From Myxococcota bacterium (GTDB lineage Bacteria > Myxococcota_A > Bradymonadia > UBA7976 > UBA1532): a stretch of DNA of 64,000 nt. The position numbers and the translations under genes are program-made. Numbering within the stretch: the first letter of the stretch is position 1; each line of letters opens with the position of its first letter. Under the pieces are notes generated by a model that was given only the letters and a program-made list of their open reading frames with translations, did not search any database and had not been told where the DNA came from. Below are positions 54,801 through 63,529 of the stretch, one piece after another. Location: assembly GCA_963169045.1 (NCBI GenBank), contig CAUJDF010000011.1, forward strand, positions 1-64,000, given 5' to 3'.

Positions 54801-56327
54801 TCAATCCGGTCCGGCGCGGTCGTCGGGCGGCGGCAGCACGAGCAGGACGAGGAGCGCGAGCACGAAGCCCCACAGACCGCCCGAGAGGTGGCCGACGAAG
54901 CTCACCTCGGGGATGACGGCGTCGAAGGTCGCCTGCATCGCCACCATGAAGAGCGCGGCGCGCGCGGCGAAGCGCGCGGTGAGGGTGTGGCGCACCTGCG
55001 GGTGCAAGAGCGCGATGGCGGCGACGGCACCCATCAGCCCCATCGCGCCCCCGGAGGCGCCGAGGGTGATGCCTTCGGTGCCGAAGAGGCTGATCGCGAG
55101 GCCGGCGCCGACGATGCTGCCGGCGAAGACGAACAGATAACCGAAGCCGCGCAGGGCACCGGCGACGATGGGACCGACGAGCGCGATGGCGATCAGGTTC
55201 GTGGCGAGGTGGAGCGCGCCGAAGTGCAACAGACCGTAGGCGAACAGGCGCCAGGGCTCGTCCGCGGGCAGGCGTCCGTCGACGAGGAGCGCGCCGAGGT
55301 CGACGGCCACCTCCTCGTCGGTCGTGCCGCCGCGCAGGGCCTGCAGCGCGAAGGCGGCGAGGATGACGACGAGCGAGCCGACGACGGAGAGGCGCTCCCA
55401 CGGGGCGCGCAGGCGGACGATCCAGCCGGCGCGGACCTCGTCGCGCGCGCGGCCGAGCGCCTGGCGGGCGGCGGGGCCGAGGCGCACGGGCAGCGGGAGG
55501 CGCTCGAGACGGGCGCGGGCGGCGGCGCGCAGGCCGGGCGTGAGGTCGGGGCGGCGCAGCAGGTCCGTGAGCTCGGCGATGGCGGCGCTGGCCTGGCCGG
55601 CGGCGGCGCGGGCGGTGGCGAGCCAGACCACGCGCGCCGGGCGCGGGAGGCGCAGGAGCGTACAGAGGTGCGCGGTGTCCTCGACCTCGCCGCCGAAGGC
55701 CATGGGCGCGAGCGCGGCGGCACGCAGCCGGCCGAGGCCCACCCAGCCGAGGCGGCGGGCGCTCGTGGGCCAGAGGCGGGCGAGGCCCTCGACGGCGCCC
55801 TCGACGTCGCCCAGCTCGCAGCGGGCGCGCATGACGAGGTCGTAGGCCGGCGAGTAGAGGGCGCGGTCCCAGTCGCGGATGGCGCCGAGCAGCCAGGCGT
55901 GCAGCGCCTCGGCGAACGGGCGGTGGTCGCCGGCGAGGCGGGCGAGCAGCGCCAGGGCGGGATCGGCATCGCCGCGCGCGTGGGCGTCGGCGGCGGCGTA
56001 GGCGGCGGCCCAGGCGGCGGCGCGCGGCTCGCGCCGGCCCACGGCGACCCACCCCGCGAGCCGGGCGGCGCCGGCGAAGTCGCCGCGCTGGGCGCGCTTG
56101 CGGGCGCGCGAGAAGAGCCGAAGCGGCAGGTAGATGCCCGCGAAGACGATCGCGAGCGCCGCGTAGACGGCCCAGTCCGCGCCCCGCCAGAGCCCCCAGC
56201 CGTCGAGGGCCAGCGCCACCGCCGCGGCCGCCGGCGATCCCATCGGCCGCCCGCCGCGCGCGCGCGTCAGCAGCGTGCCGAAGGCCAGCGTTCCCGCGAA
56301 CAGCCCGAGAAAATCGACGAGCTCCAA
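54801..56327 (-). CDS. Rhomboid-family intramembrane serine protease
   Basis: The 508-residue protein has two N-terminal TM helices, a TPR-like soluble region (80-280), and a rhomboid core with LLHFGALHLATNL (366-378), catalytic Ser425 in GASGG (423-427) and His480 in FVGHLSGG. The start is TTG 56327 with GAGG upstream. It is a candidate processing enzyme for the window's MYXO-CTERM-tailed proteins, but no evidence links them. Confidence 0.85.
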   Translation of the reverse strand: MELVDFLGLFAGTLAFGTLLTRARGGRPMGSPAAAAVALALDGWGLWRGADWAVYAALAIVFAGIYLPLRLFSRARKRAQRGDFAGAARLAGWVAVGRREPRAAAWAAAYAAADAHARGDADPALALLARLAGDHRPFAEALHAWLLGAIRDWDRALYSPAYDLVMRARCELGDVEGAVEGLARLWPTSARRLGWVGLGRLRAAALAPMAFGGEVEDTAHLCTLLRLPRPARVVWLATARAAAGQASAAIAELTDLLRRPDLTPGLRAAARARLERLPLPVRLGPAARQALGRARDEVRAGWIVRLRAPWERLSVVGSLVVILAAFALQALRGGTTDEEVAVDLGALLVDGRLPADEPWRLFAYGLLHFGALHLATNLIAIALVGPIVAGALRGFGYLFVFAGSIVGAGLAISLFGTEGITLGASGGAMGLMGAVAAIALLHPQVRHTLTARFAARAALFMVAMQATFDAVIPEVSFVGHLSGGLWGFVLALLVLLVLPPPDDRAGPD

Positions 56328-56367
56328 CGATGCGCCTCGAAGTTACGATGTCCGGCAGGAGGTGCGT

Positions 56368-56910
56368 GTGCCGGCTTCCCCGATCCTCGTCTGGGTTCTC
56401 CTGCTGACGGCGTCCTCCGCCGGCGCCTCCACTTTCTGCGACGCGAAGACCCCGCTTCCGGTCTCGAAAGTCGCCTGGCCGAAGCTCGAGCGCATCGGGG
56501 AGGCGGAGCCGATGCCCGCGCCCGGGGCCTGGACGTGGGTCAACCTGTGGGCCTCGTGGTGCGAGCCGTGCACCGACGAGATCCCGCGGCTGCAGGCCTG
56601 GCGGGAGAAGCGACCGGTGAAGACGCGGCTGTTGTTCCTGAACGTCGAGGACGACGCGGCGTCGGTCGCGACTTTCCTCATGAAGTACGCGCCTCTGCGC
56701 GGCACGTGGTGGTTGCCGCCCGGGGAGCGGCGCGCCGCGCTCCTGCGGGGCCTCGGCGTCCCGGCGGACGCCTTCCTGCCGGCGCAGGTGCTCGTCGACG
56801 CCGAGGGCCGGGTGCGCTGCGTCCACGTCGGCGCGCTCGAGGACGCGGACCGCGACGCCGTCGAGGCATGGTTCAGCCGGGCGGCCAGGACAGCGACCGC
56901 CCCCCGATGA
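56368..56910 (+). CDS. TlpA/thioredoxin-like exported protein
   Basis: The 180-residue protein has a signal peptide (VWVLLLTASSAGA) and a thioredoxin fold with the CxxC motif WASWCEPCTDEIP. GTG 56368, five bases after AGGAGG, is preferred over an earlier GTG in frame. Probably a periplasmic thiol oxidoreductase. Overlaps the HIT gene convergently by 38 bp. Confidence 0.88.
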   Translation: MPASPILVWVLLLTASSAGASTFCDAKTPLPVSKVAWPKLERIGEAEPMPAPGAWTWVNLWASWCEPCTDEIPRLQAWREKRPVKTRLLFLNVEDDAASVATFLMKYAPLRGTWWLPPGERRAALLRGLGVPADAFLPAQVLVDAEGRVRCVHVGALEDADRDAVEAWFSRAARTATAPR

Positions 56911-57208
56911 CGTGCACGTGCAGGTGCCACACCGTCTGGCTGGCGCCCGCCCCGTTGTTCACCACCATGCGGAAGTCGGGGTAGCCCTCGTGCTTCGCGA
57001 CGAGCGTCGCCACCCGCAGCAGGTGGCCCACCAGGGGCTCGTCGGCCTCGGTCATCTCGTCGAGGCGGGCGATCTCCCGGCGGGGGATCACGAGAACGTG
57101 CATCGGCGCCACCGCGTTGATGTCGCGAAAGGCGATGCACTGCTCGTCCTCGTACACGATGTCGGCCGGGATCTCGCCGCGCAGGATCTTGCCGAAGATG
57201 GTGCTCAT
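56873..57208 (-). CDS. HIT-family nucleotide-binding protein
   Basis: The 111-residue protein begins STIFGKILRGEIPADIVYEDEQCIAF and has the histidine triad HLHVHV. HINT-like nucleotide hydrolases are broadly conserved. Near the C-terminus GGRSLSWPPG is typical. Confidence 0.93.
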   Translation of the reverse strand: MSTIFGKILRGEIPADIVYEDEQCIAFRDINAVAPMHVLVIPRREIARLDEMTEADEPLVGHLLRVATLVAKHEGYPDFRMVVNNGAGASQTVWHLHVHVIGGRSLSWPPG

Positions 57209-57219
57209 CGCGGGTCTCC

Positions 57220-59382
57220 TCAGGGGCAGCCGTTGGCGCTGCCGGGCGTCGGTACGATGGCACGAAAATCGGCCGCGTTGTCGTTGGAATCGCGGCCGTC
57301 CGGGCAGCGGCCGAGCGCCTCGCCCGCGCCCGGGAGGCGGGCCGCCTCGCCCTCGCCGGTGCCCTCCATCGGGCCGCCGTAGGCCAGGCCGTCGGTCAGG
57401 GCGCCCGCGGCGACGAGGCGCACGCCGTCGGGCGCGCCGTCCTGGATGGCGCCGGGCAGCGGCAGGCGCGCCACGCCCTCCGGCACCGCGGCGAGCGCCG
57501 CCTCCGTCCCGACGACGAGCCACGCGCCGGGCGCGAGCGACGGGCCCGCGTCGGAGAGCGACACGCGGCCGTAGGTGAGCCCGTTCGCGCCGTTCACCAG
57601 CTCGAGCGCGTGGCCCTCCAGCGCGACCTCGTCACCGGAAGCGTTGAAGATCTCGACGAATTCCGCCGGCGCCTCGAAGCGCACCTCGTTGACGACGAGC
57701 GCGCCGCCGAACGCCTCGACGACGTCGACGCTCGCCTCGGTCGTGATCGCCTCGTCGTCGACCAGGCGCGCCGTCAGGTGGACCGGGCCCGCGACCTCGC
57801 CGACGACGAGGTCGACGCTCGCCTCGACCTCGCCCTCGAGGATGGAGAGGAGGCCGTCGCCGATGAGCGCGTCGGCGGGCGCCCACGCGAGCAGCACGAC
57901 GGCGCCGCCGGGGACGGCGCGGTCGGCGCGCACCGTGACCCGCACCGCCTCGCCGAACGCGAGGAGGCGGCGGTCCGTGCGCAGGGCGATCGACTCGATG
58001 ACCGGCGCCGCCGCGGTGACGTCGACGGTGGCCTCGAGGCGGCGTTCGCCGAGCCGCGCGGTGAGCGTGACGCCCGCCGCCACGCGGAGCGGCGTGACCG
58101 TCACGACGGCCCCATGGGCGCCCTCGGGCACGACGACCGGATCGACGAGCAGGGCGTCGTCGTCGCTCTCGACCTGGACCGCGACGCCGCCCGGGCCGGC
58201 GCGCTGGTCGAGCCCGACCGTGAGGGCGGCGCCGGACGCGTCGGTGGGCGGCCCCGGCGGACCGAGGGCGATGGCGGCCTCCGGCGGCAGGAAGGAGGCG
58301 AGCTGCGCCGGTCCGCGCGCGACGTCGTCGCGGCTGCGCGGGAGGAGCCGCGAGGCGCCCTCGTCGCGGTGGACGACGCCGGTCAGGCGGGTGAACGTGG
58401 AGCCGACGATCGGCGGCGGGTCGAAGCGGAAGAGGTCCTCGCCGACGGGCAGGACGTCGTCGAGGAGGAAGCCGCCGGCCGGGTCGACCGCGGTCACGCC
58501 GGCGGGGCCGAGCGCGGCGAGCACGCCCTCGAGCGCGTCGGCGCGGGGGCCGCCGGCGGCGATGTCGGCGGGCGCGACCGGCACCGCGTCGGGCACCGCC
58601 ACCTGCAGGTTCACGACGTCCACCGGCTGCGCGGCGACGAGGTGGCGGTGACCGTCGCCGTCGTCGACGCGGCCGCGCACGCGCAGGTGGTTGCCGGGGA
58701 ACAGTGGCCGCGCCTCGGCGGCGGCGAGCGTCAGCCAGAGGCCGCTGCCCTCGGGACCCGTGTAGCGGGGGTGATGGGCGGGCACCTGGAGCGCCACGTC
58801 GCGCACGCGCCCCTGGCGATCGGCGCGGACCGCGGTGAGCACGCCCTCGAGCACCACCTCGTCGCCGGCGGCGAAGACCGCGCGCACATCGTAGATGCTG
58901 GCCGGGCAGGCGCCGAGGTCGTCGCGCGGCTCGCCGTTCGGGCAGGGATCCGGCGGCGGCGCGGCGTCGGGAGGCGCGGCATCGGGGGGCGGCGCCGCGT
59001 CGGCCTCGGCGTCGACGGACGCGTCGAGCGCCGCGTCGACCGCCGCGTCGAGCGCCGCGTCCAGCGCCGCGTCCAGCGCCGCGTCGACCGCCGCGTCGAC
59101 CGCCGCGTCGACCGGCGGCGGGAGCGCGTCGGGCGGCGCCACGAACGCGTCCGGGACCCGGGCGTCGGGCGGCGCCACGAACGCGTCCGGCGTCGCGACC
59201 GCGCCGTCCGGCGGCGTCACCGCGCCGTCCGCCGGCGTCGCCGCGCCGTCGGGCGCCGGGACGGAGGCGTCCGCGCTCGCGTCGGGCCGCGCGGCGGCGT
59301 CGGCGGCGCGCTCGTCGGCGCCGTCGTCGCAGCCGACGGCCGCCAGCAGGGCCACCAGCAGGCTGGCCCGCACTCGTCTCAT
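57220..59382 (-). CDS. Lipoprotein with lamin-tail domain
   Basis: The 720-residue protein has lipobox AAVGC. A long spacer follows with DAAVDAALDAALDAAL-type repeats, then beta domains and a C-terminal lamin-tail-like region (GALVVNEVRFEAPAEFVEIFN, ending TPGSANGC). The lamin-tail domain is common in surface or exported bacterial proteins and nucleases, here without a nuclease motif. It is just upstream of another lipoprotein gene. Confidence 0.78.
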   Translation of the reverse strand: MRRVRASLLVALLAAVGCDDGADERAADAAARPDASADASVPAPDGAATPADGAVTPPDGAVATPDAFVAPPDARVPDAFVAPPDALPPPVDAAVDAAVDAALDAALDAALDAAVDAALDASVDAEADAAPPPDAAPPDAAPPPDPCPNGEPRDDLGACPASIYDVRAVFAAGDEVVLEGVLTAVRADRQGRVRDVALQVPAHHPRYTGPEGSGLWLTLAAAEARPLFPGNHLRVRGRVDDGDGHRHLVAAQPVDVVNLQVAVPDAVPVAPADIAAGGPRADALEGVLAALGPAGVTAVDPAGGFLLDDVLPVGEDLFRFDPPPIVGSTFTRLTGVVHRDEGASRLLPRSRDDVARGPAQLASFLPPEAAIALGPPGPPTDASGAALTVGLDQRAGPGGVAVQVESDDDALLVDPVVVPEGAHGAVVTVTPLRVAAGVTLTARLGERRLEATVDVTAAAPVIESIALRTDRRLLAFGEAVRVTVRADRAVPGGAVVLLAWAPADALIGDGLLSILEGEVEASVDLVVGEVAGPVHLTARLVDDEAITTEASVDVVEAFGGALVVNEVRFEAPAEFVEIFNASGDEVALEGHALELVNGANGLTYGRVSLSDAGPSLAPGAWLVVGTEAALAAVPEGVARLPLPGAIQDGAPDGVRLVAAGALTDGLAYGGPMEGTGEGEAARLPGAGEALGRCPDGRDSNDNAADFRAIVPTPGSANGCP

Positions 59383-59397
59383 CGGCTCACCCCGGGA

Positions 59398-60705
59398 TCA
59401 GTTCAGCTCGGGCAGCGCGTCCCCGCCGACGGGCAGGCACGCGGCCAGGCCCCAGCCGAGGACCGTCTGCCCCCTCTCGTCGATGCGCATCGGCAGGGAG
59501 ATGTAGACGCGGCCGCGTCGGTCCACGAGGGCCATGCCGCCCTCGCCGCCGAAGAGGCCGCGCTCGCCGCGCATGAGGTATGCGTTCCCGGCGGTCTCGA
59601 GCGCGCTGGCGCGGCCGTCGTCCCACACGAACCCGCCGGCCGCGTCGAGGTCGCCGTAGACGGCGATCGGCGTGAACACGCCGCCGTCGCGGGCGAGGCC
59701 CGCGCACCAGAAGCGCCCCGGCCGCACCCTCACGCCGCTCGCGTGCGAGCGCCAGGACACGTGCAGGCCGGTGAGGTCGCCGCCGTTCCGCGTCGTCGCC
59801 ACGTAGCCCGCCCCACCCGGCGCGATCGTGCCGATCAGGTCCTCAAGGCTGAGGTCGGTGAGGCGCACGCGCCCCGCGGCCTCGTCGAACGGGGCCAGCT
59901 GGACGTCGGCGAGCGGCTGGTCGACGCCGACGCCGTAGCGGTTCGTCAGCGCGTAGCCGAGCTCGGCCTGCCGGAAGAAGCCGGTCTCCGCGCCGTCGCC
60001 CGCCGCGATGCGGCCGTAGAAGGCGTCCTCGAGGCGCTCGCGGCGGATGGGCGCCTTGACCGCGAAGACGAAGGTGGGCCGGTCGTTGGGGGCGCGCGCG
60101 TCGTTGACGAGGACACCGATGCCGCTCGCCGCGTCGAACCGCCCCGTCACCACGCCGACGAGCGGCGCGAGGTTTGTCGTCAGCCGGTCCGCGCGCTCGG
60201 CGTCCCGCGCGAAGGGCGTGTCGCTCTCGAGGCGCGCCCCGTCGAAGCCGAGCAGGCTGGCGCGCCCGTCGAGGTAGCGCAGCAGGGCCGAGAACACGAG
60301 CGGGACGCCGTCGACGGTCACCGTGTAGCCGTAGAGGTGCCAGTCGCCGCGCAGGGCGTCCATGTCGAGCGGCGGCGGCTCGGGCGGCGGTCCGGCGTCG
60401 GGCGGCGAGCCCTGGTCGGGCGGCGGGCCGACGTCGGCGGGGGCCGCGTCGGGCGGCGGCGCGCCGTCGGGCGGGACCGCGTCGGTCACCCGGGCGTCCG
60501 GCGCGCCGTCGGGGGGCGCCGCGTCGGGGAGGGCCCCGTCGGCGGCGGCCGCGTCGGATCCGGCCGCATCCCCTCGAAACGCATCGAGCTCCGCCGCGTC
60601 GGCCGCGGACGCGTCGCGCAGGTCGTCGGGCACCTCGATGTCGCCGACGACGAACGAGCACCCGGCGAGCAGCGCCGGGAACAGCAGCGCGAGGCGTGCG
60701 TTCAT
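59398..60705 (-). CDS. Lipoprotein of unknown function
   Basis: The 435-residue protein has lipobox LAGC and an Ala/Asp/Pro spacer, then a globular domain with LRGDWHLYGYTVTVDGV, TGFFRQAELGY and a repeated GLFGGEGGMALVDRRG. ATG 60705 overlaps the cytidine-deaminase stop by four bases (ATGA), so it may be in its operon. Confidence 0.7.
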   Translation of the reverse strand: MNARLALLFPALLAGCSFVVGDIEVPDDLRDASAADAAELDAFRGDAAGSDAAAADGALPDAAPPDGAPDARVTDAVPPDGAPPPDAAPADVGPPPDQGSPPDAGPPPEPPPLDMDALRGDWHLYGYTVTVDGVPLVFSALLRYLDGRASLLGFDGARLESDTPFARDAERADRLTTNLAPLVGVVTGRFDAASGIGVLVNDARAPNDRPTFVFAVKAPIRRERLEDAFYGRIAAGDGAETGFFRQAELGYALTNRYGVGVDQPLADVQLAPFDEAAGRVRLTDLSLEDLIGTIAPGGAGYVATTRNGGDLTGLHVSWRSHASGVRVRPGRFWCAGLARDGGVFTPIAVYGDLDAAGGFVWDDGRASALETAGNAYLMRGERGLFGGEGGMALVDRRGRVYISLPMRIDERGQTVLGWGLAACLPVGGDALPELN

Positions 60706-61127
60706 TCGTCCTTGGGGGCGGCCTTGGGGGGCAGGTCGCGAGGGGTGAAGGGCTGCGGCAAGAGGTCGGTGAGTCGCACCCGGCGGCTCTCGCCGTCGAG
60801 GTTGACGAGCAGGATGGGCAGGTCGGGGACGAACTCGACGAGCGTCTGTCGGCACGCCCCGCACGGCGCCGCGGGGGGGCGGGCGTCGGTCACGACCACG
60901 AGCGCCACGAACTCGGTGTCGCCGGCGGCGACCGCGGAGGCCACCGCGTTGCGCTCGGCGCAGACCGTCAGGCCATAGGTGACGTTCTCGACGTTGCACC
61001 CGGCGAAGACGTTGCCGTCGCCGGTGCGCAGGGCCGCCCCGACGCGGAAGCCGCTGTAGGGGGCGTGGGCGTTGGCCCGCACGGCGCGCGCCGCCTCGAG
61101 GAGGGCGCGCTCCTGATCGTCCTTCAA
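60702..61127 (-). CDS. cdd: Cytidine deaminase
   Basis: The 141-residue protein has the zinc motif CAERNAV and PCGACRQ, and the substrate segment PYSGFRVGAAL. It belongs to the small tetrameric class. TTG 61127 overlaps the purine nucleoside phosphorylase stop (TTGA), with GGAGG upstream. It deaminates cytidine and deoxycytidine. Confidence 0.93.
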   Translation of the reverse strand: MKDDQERALLEAARAVRANAHAPYSGFRVGAALRTGDGNVFAGCNVENVTYGLTVCAERNAVASAVAAGDTEFVALVVVTDARPPAAPCGACRQTLVEFVPDLPILLVNLDGESRRVRLTDLLPQPFTPRDLPPKAAPKDE

Positions 61128-61981
61128 CGCTCCACCTCCGCCGCGATGCGCGGCACCGCCGCCCGCAGCAGGCCCACGAAGCTGTCGCGCACGATCGCCG
61201 CGGTCTCCTTGACCTCGTCGTGCGAGAGCGGGTGCTGCGCGATGCCGGCCGCCAGGTTCGTGATGCACGAGATGGCGGCGACGCGCAGGCCGACGTGGCG
61301 CGCGGCGACCACCTCGGGCACCGTCGACATGCCGACGGCGCCGGCGCCGAGCAGGCCGAGCATGCGGATCTCGGCCGGCGTCTCGTAGCTCGGGCCCATC
61401 ACCGCCGCGTACACGCCCTCGCGCAGCCGCACGCCCACCTCGCCGGCCGCCTGCCGGACGCACTCGCCGAGCGCCGGGTCGTAGGCGGCGCTCATGTCGG
61501 GGAAGCGCAGGCCGAGGCGCTCGTCGTTGGGGCCCTGCAGCGGGTTGCAGCCCATCAGATTGATGTGGTCGCGGATGAGCATCAGGTCGCCGGGCGCGAA
61601 GCTCGCGTCGATGCCGCCGGCGGCGTTGGTGAAGACCACCGCCTTGACGCCCCAGGCGTGCATCGCGCGCACCGCGTGCACGACGAGCCGCAGCGGGTGG
61701 CCCTCGTAGACGTGCACGCGCCCGGAGAGCGCCGCCACCGCGACGCGCCCCCCGTGCGGGTCGTGCACGTGGCCGAGCACCAGCTCGCCGGCGTGCCCCT
61801 GCACGTGCGGCATCGGGAAGTGCGGCAGCGTCGCGTACGAGAGCCGTTCGGCGTCGTCGAGGCTGTCGGCGAACGCCCCGAGCCCGCTGCCGAGCACGAC
61901 CGCGACCGGCGGCGGCGGATGGCGCTCCGCCAGGAAATCGCCCGCCTCGCGAGCGGCCTCGTATGCACCGACCTGCATCAT
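61124..61981 (-). CDS. Purine nucleoside phosphorylase
   Basis: The protein of about 285 residues has VAVVLGSGLGAFA, GRVHVYEGH, FTNAAGGI, and the PNP-II segment VMGPSYETPAEIRML with VGMSTVPEV. This is the trimeric guanosine/inosine-specific type (punA-like). Start is uncertain: TTG 61993, ATG 61981 and ATG 61978 are in frame. With cdd it forms a nucleoside salvage operon. Confidence 0.9.
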   Translation of the reverse strand: MMQVGAYEAAREAGDFLAERHPPPPVAVVLGSGLGAFADSLDDAERLSYATLPHFPMPHVQGHAGELVLGHVHDPHGGRVAVAALSGRVHVYEGHPLRLVVHAVRAMHAWGVKAVVFTNAAGGIDASFAPGDLMLIRDHINLMGCNPLQGPNDERLGLRFPDMSAAYDPALGECVRQAAGEVGVRLREGVYAAVMGPSYETPAEIRMLGLLGAGAVGMSTVPEVVAARHVGLRVAAISCITNLAAGIAQHPLSHDEVKETAAIVRDSFVGLLRAAVPRIAAEVER

Positions 61982-62035
61982 CTCGAACCCCAATGGCCGC
62001 CCATCCTAACCCAGCCTTCCGGTCCGGGGGGAAGT

Positions 62036-62064
62036 TTGCACGGCCACGGGCCTTTCCGCATAGT
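62036..62064 (+). promoter_or_regulatory. Candidate sigma-70-type promoter for the MBOAT operon
   Basis: TTGCAC (62036-62041) and CATAGT (62059-62064) are separated by 17 bp and lie 20 bp before GTG 62084. Both hexamers differ from consensus at two positions. Confidence 0.35.
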
Positions 62065-62083
62065 GGCGCGCGGGAAGCCCTCC

Positions 62084-63529
62084 GTGCAGTTCAACTCCCT
62101 CACCTACGCCGTCTTCCTGCTCATCGTGTTCGTGGGCTACTGGTCCACGGTGCGGCTGCCGCGCTTCCCGATCTGGCTGCTCTTCGTGGCCAGCTACTTC
62201 TTCTACGGATCGACCGCCCCCACGCTGCTCTACGTGCCGGTGGTGCTCGCGCTCATCGGCGTCTCGTCGTCGGTCGACTACTTCTGCGGTCGCGCGATCC
62301 ACCGCACCGACGATCCGCGCAGGCGCAAGCGCATCCTGCTGATCTCGATCGCCTACAACCTCGGCATCATCGCGACGTTCAAGTACTTCAACTTCCTGTT
62401 CACGAACGTCGACGAGCTGCTCACGTCCATCGGCCTTCCGGCGACCGGCATGCGCCTGAGTATGCCGCTGTTCGCCGGCATCTCGTTCTTCACGTTCCAG
62501 TCGATGAGCTACACCATCGACGTGTATCGCCGCGAGCTCACGCCGGCGACGGGCTACATCAAGTACCTGTCGTTCGTGAGCTTCTTCCCGCAGCTCGTGG
62601 CGGGCCCCATCGTGCGCGCAGCGGACCTGCTCCCCCAGTTCGACCGGCGACCCGCGCTCAACGACGCGATGGGATCGCGCGGCCTCTTCCTCATCGCCAT
62701 CGGCCTGTTCAAGAAGGTGGTGATCGCCGACTTCCTGGCGCTGAACCTCGTCGACCGTACGTTCGACCTGCCCTACCAGTTCAGCAGCGTCGAGGTGCTG
62801 GCCGGCGTGTATGCCTACGCCCTGCAGATCTATTGCGATTTCAGCGGGTACAGCGACATCGCCATCGGATCGGCGCTGCTGCTGGGGTATACGTTCCCGC
62901 CGAACTTCGACGCGCCGTACAAGTCCCGGAACTTGCAGGAGTTCTGGCGCCGCTGGCACATCTCCCTGAGCACGTGGCTGCGCGACTACCTTTACGTCCC
63001 GCTCGGCGGCAACCGGAAGGGCCCGTGGAAGACCTACCGCAACCTGCTCCTGACGATGCTGCTGGGCGGCCTGTGGCACGGGGCCGCCTGGACGTTCGTG
63101 ATCTGGGGCGCGCTGCACGGCGGGGCGCTGGCAGCGCTGCGGTTCTGGCAGCGCCGTCGGGAGGCGAAGGGGCGAACGCCGCTGCTGCGCGGGCCGTGGG
63201 GCCAGGTCGTCGCCGCCTTCGTCACGTTCCACTACGTGTGCCTGGCGTGGGTGTTCTTCCGGTCGCCGTCGTTCGGCGACGCCGTCGCCGTGCTGCGCCA
63301 GATCGGCGCCGGCACCTTCGACACGTCGAACCTGGCCGCGCCGGTGCTGGCCGTGATGGCGATCGGCTTTCTGACGCACCTCGCGCCGCGCCGCGTGTTC
63401 GACGTCTCGGCGCACGTGTTCGGCCGGCTGCCCGCGTTCGCGCAGGGCGCGGCCATGCTGCTCGTCGGCCTCAGCCTGAAGAGCGTGGCCGTGCAGGCGG
63501 CCGTCCCCTTCATCTACTTCCAGTTCTGA
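62084..63529 (+). CDS. AlgI/DltB-type membrane-bound O-acyltransferase
   Basis: The 481-residue multi-pass protein has FQSMSYTIDVYRRE, YSDIAIGSALLLGY, RRWHISLSTWLRDYLYVPLGG, and the conserved LGGLWHGAAWTFVIWGALHG with the MBOAT His. It transfers an acyl group to a polysaccharide or other envelope polymer outside the membrane. GTG 62084 (VQFNSLTYAV) is the likely start. TGATG couples it to the next gene, as in alginate or cellulose acetylation clusters. Confidence 0.92.
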   Translation: MQFNSLTYAVFLLIVFVGYWSTVRLPRFPIWLLFVASYFFYGSTAPTLLYVPVVLALIGVSSSVDYFCGRAIHRTDDPRRRKRILLISIAYNLGIIATFKYFNFLFTNVDELLTSIGLPATGMRLSMPLFAGISFFTFQSMSYTIDVYRRELTPATGYIKYLSFVSFFPQLVAGPIVRAADLLPQFDRRPALNDAMGSRGLFLIAIGLFKKVVIADFLALNLVDRTFDLPYQFSSVEVLAGVYAYALQIYCDFSGYSDIAIGSALLLGYTFPPNFDAPYKSRNLQEFWRRWHISLSTWLRDYLYVPLGGNRKGPWKTYRNLLLTMLLGGLWHGAAWTFVIWGALHGGALAALRFWQRRREAKGRTPLLRGPWGQVVAAFVTFHYVCLAWVFFRSPSFGDAVAVLRQIGAGTFDTSNLAAPVLAVMAIGFLTHLAPRRVFDVSAHVFGRLPAFAQGAAMLLVGLSLKSVAVQAAVPFIYFQF

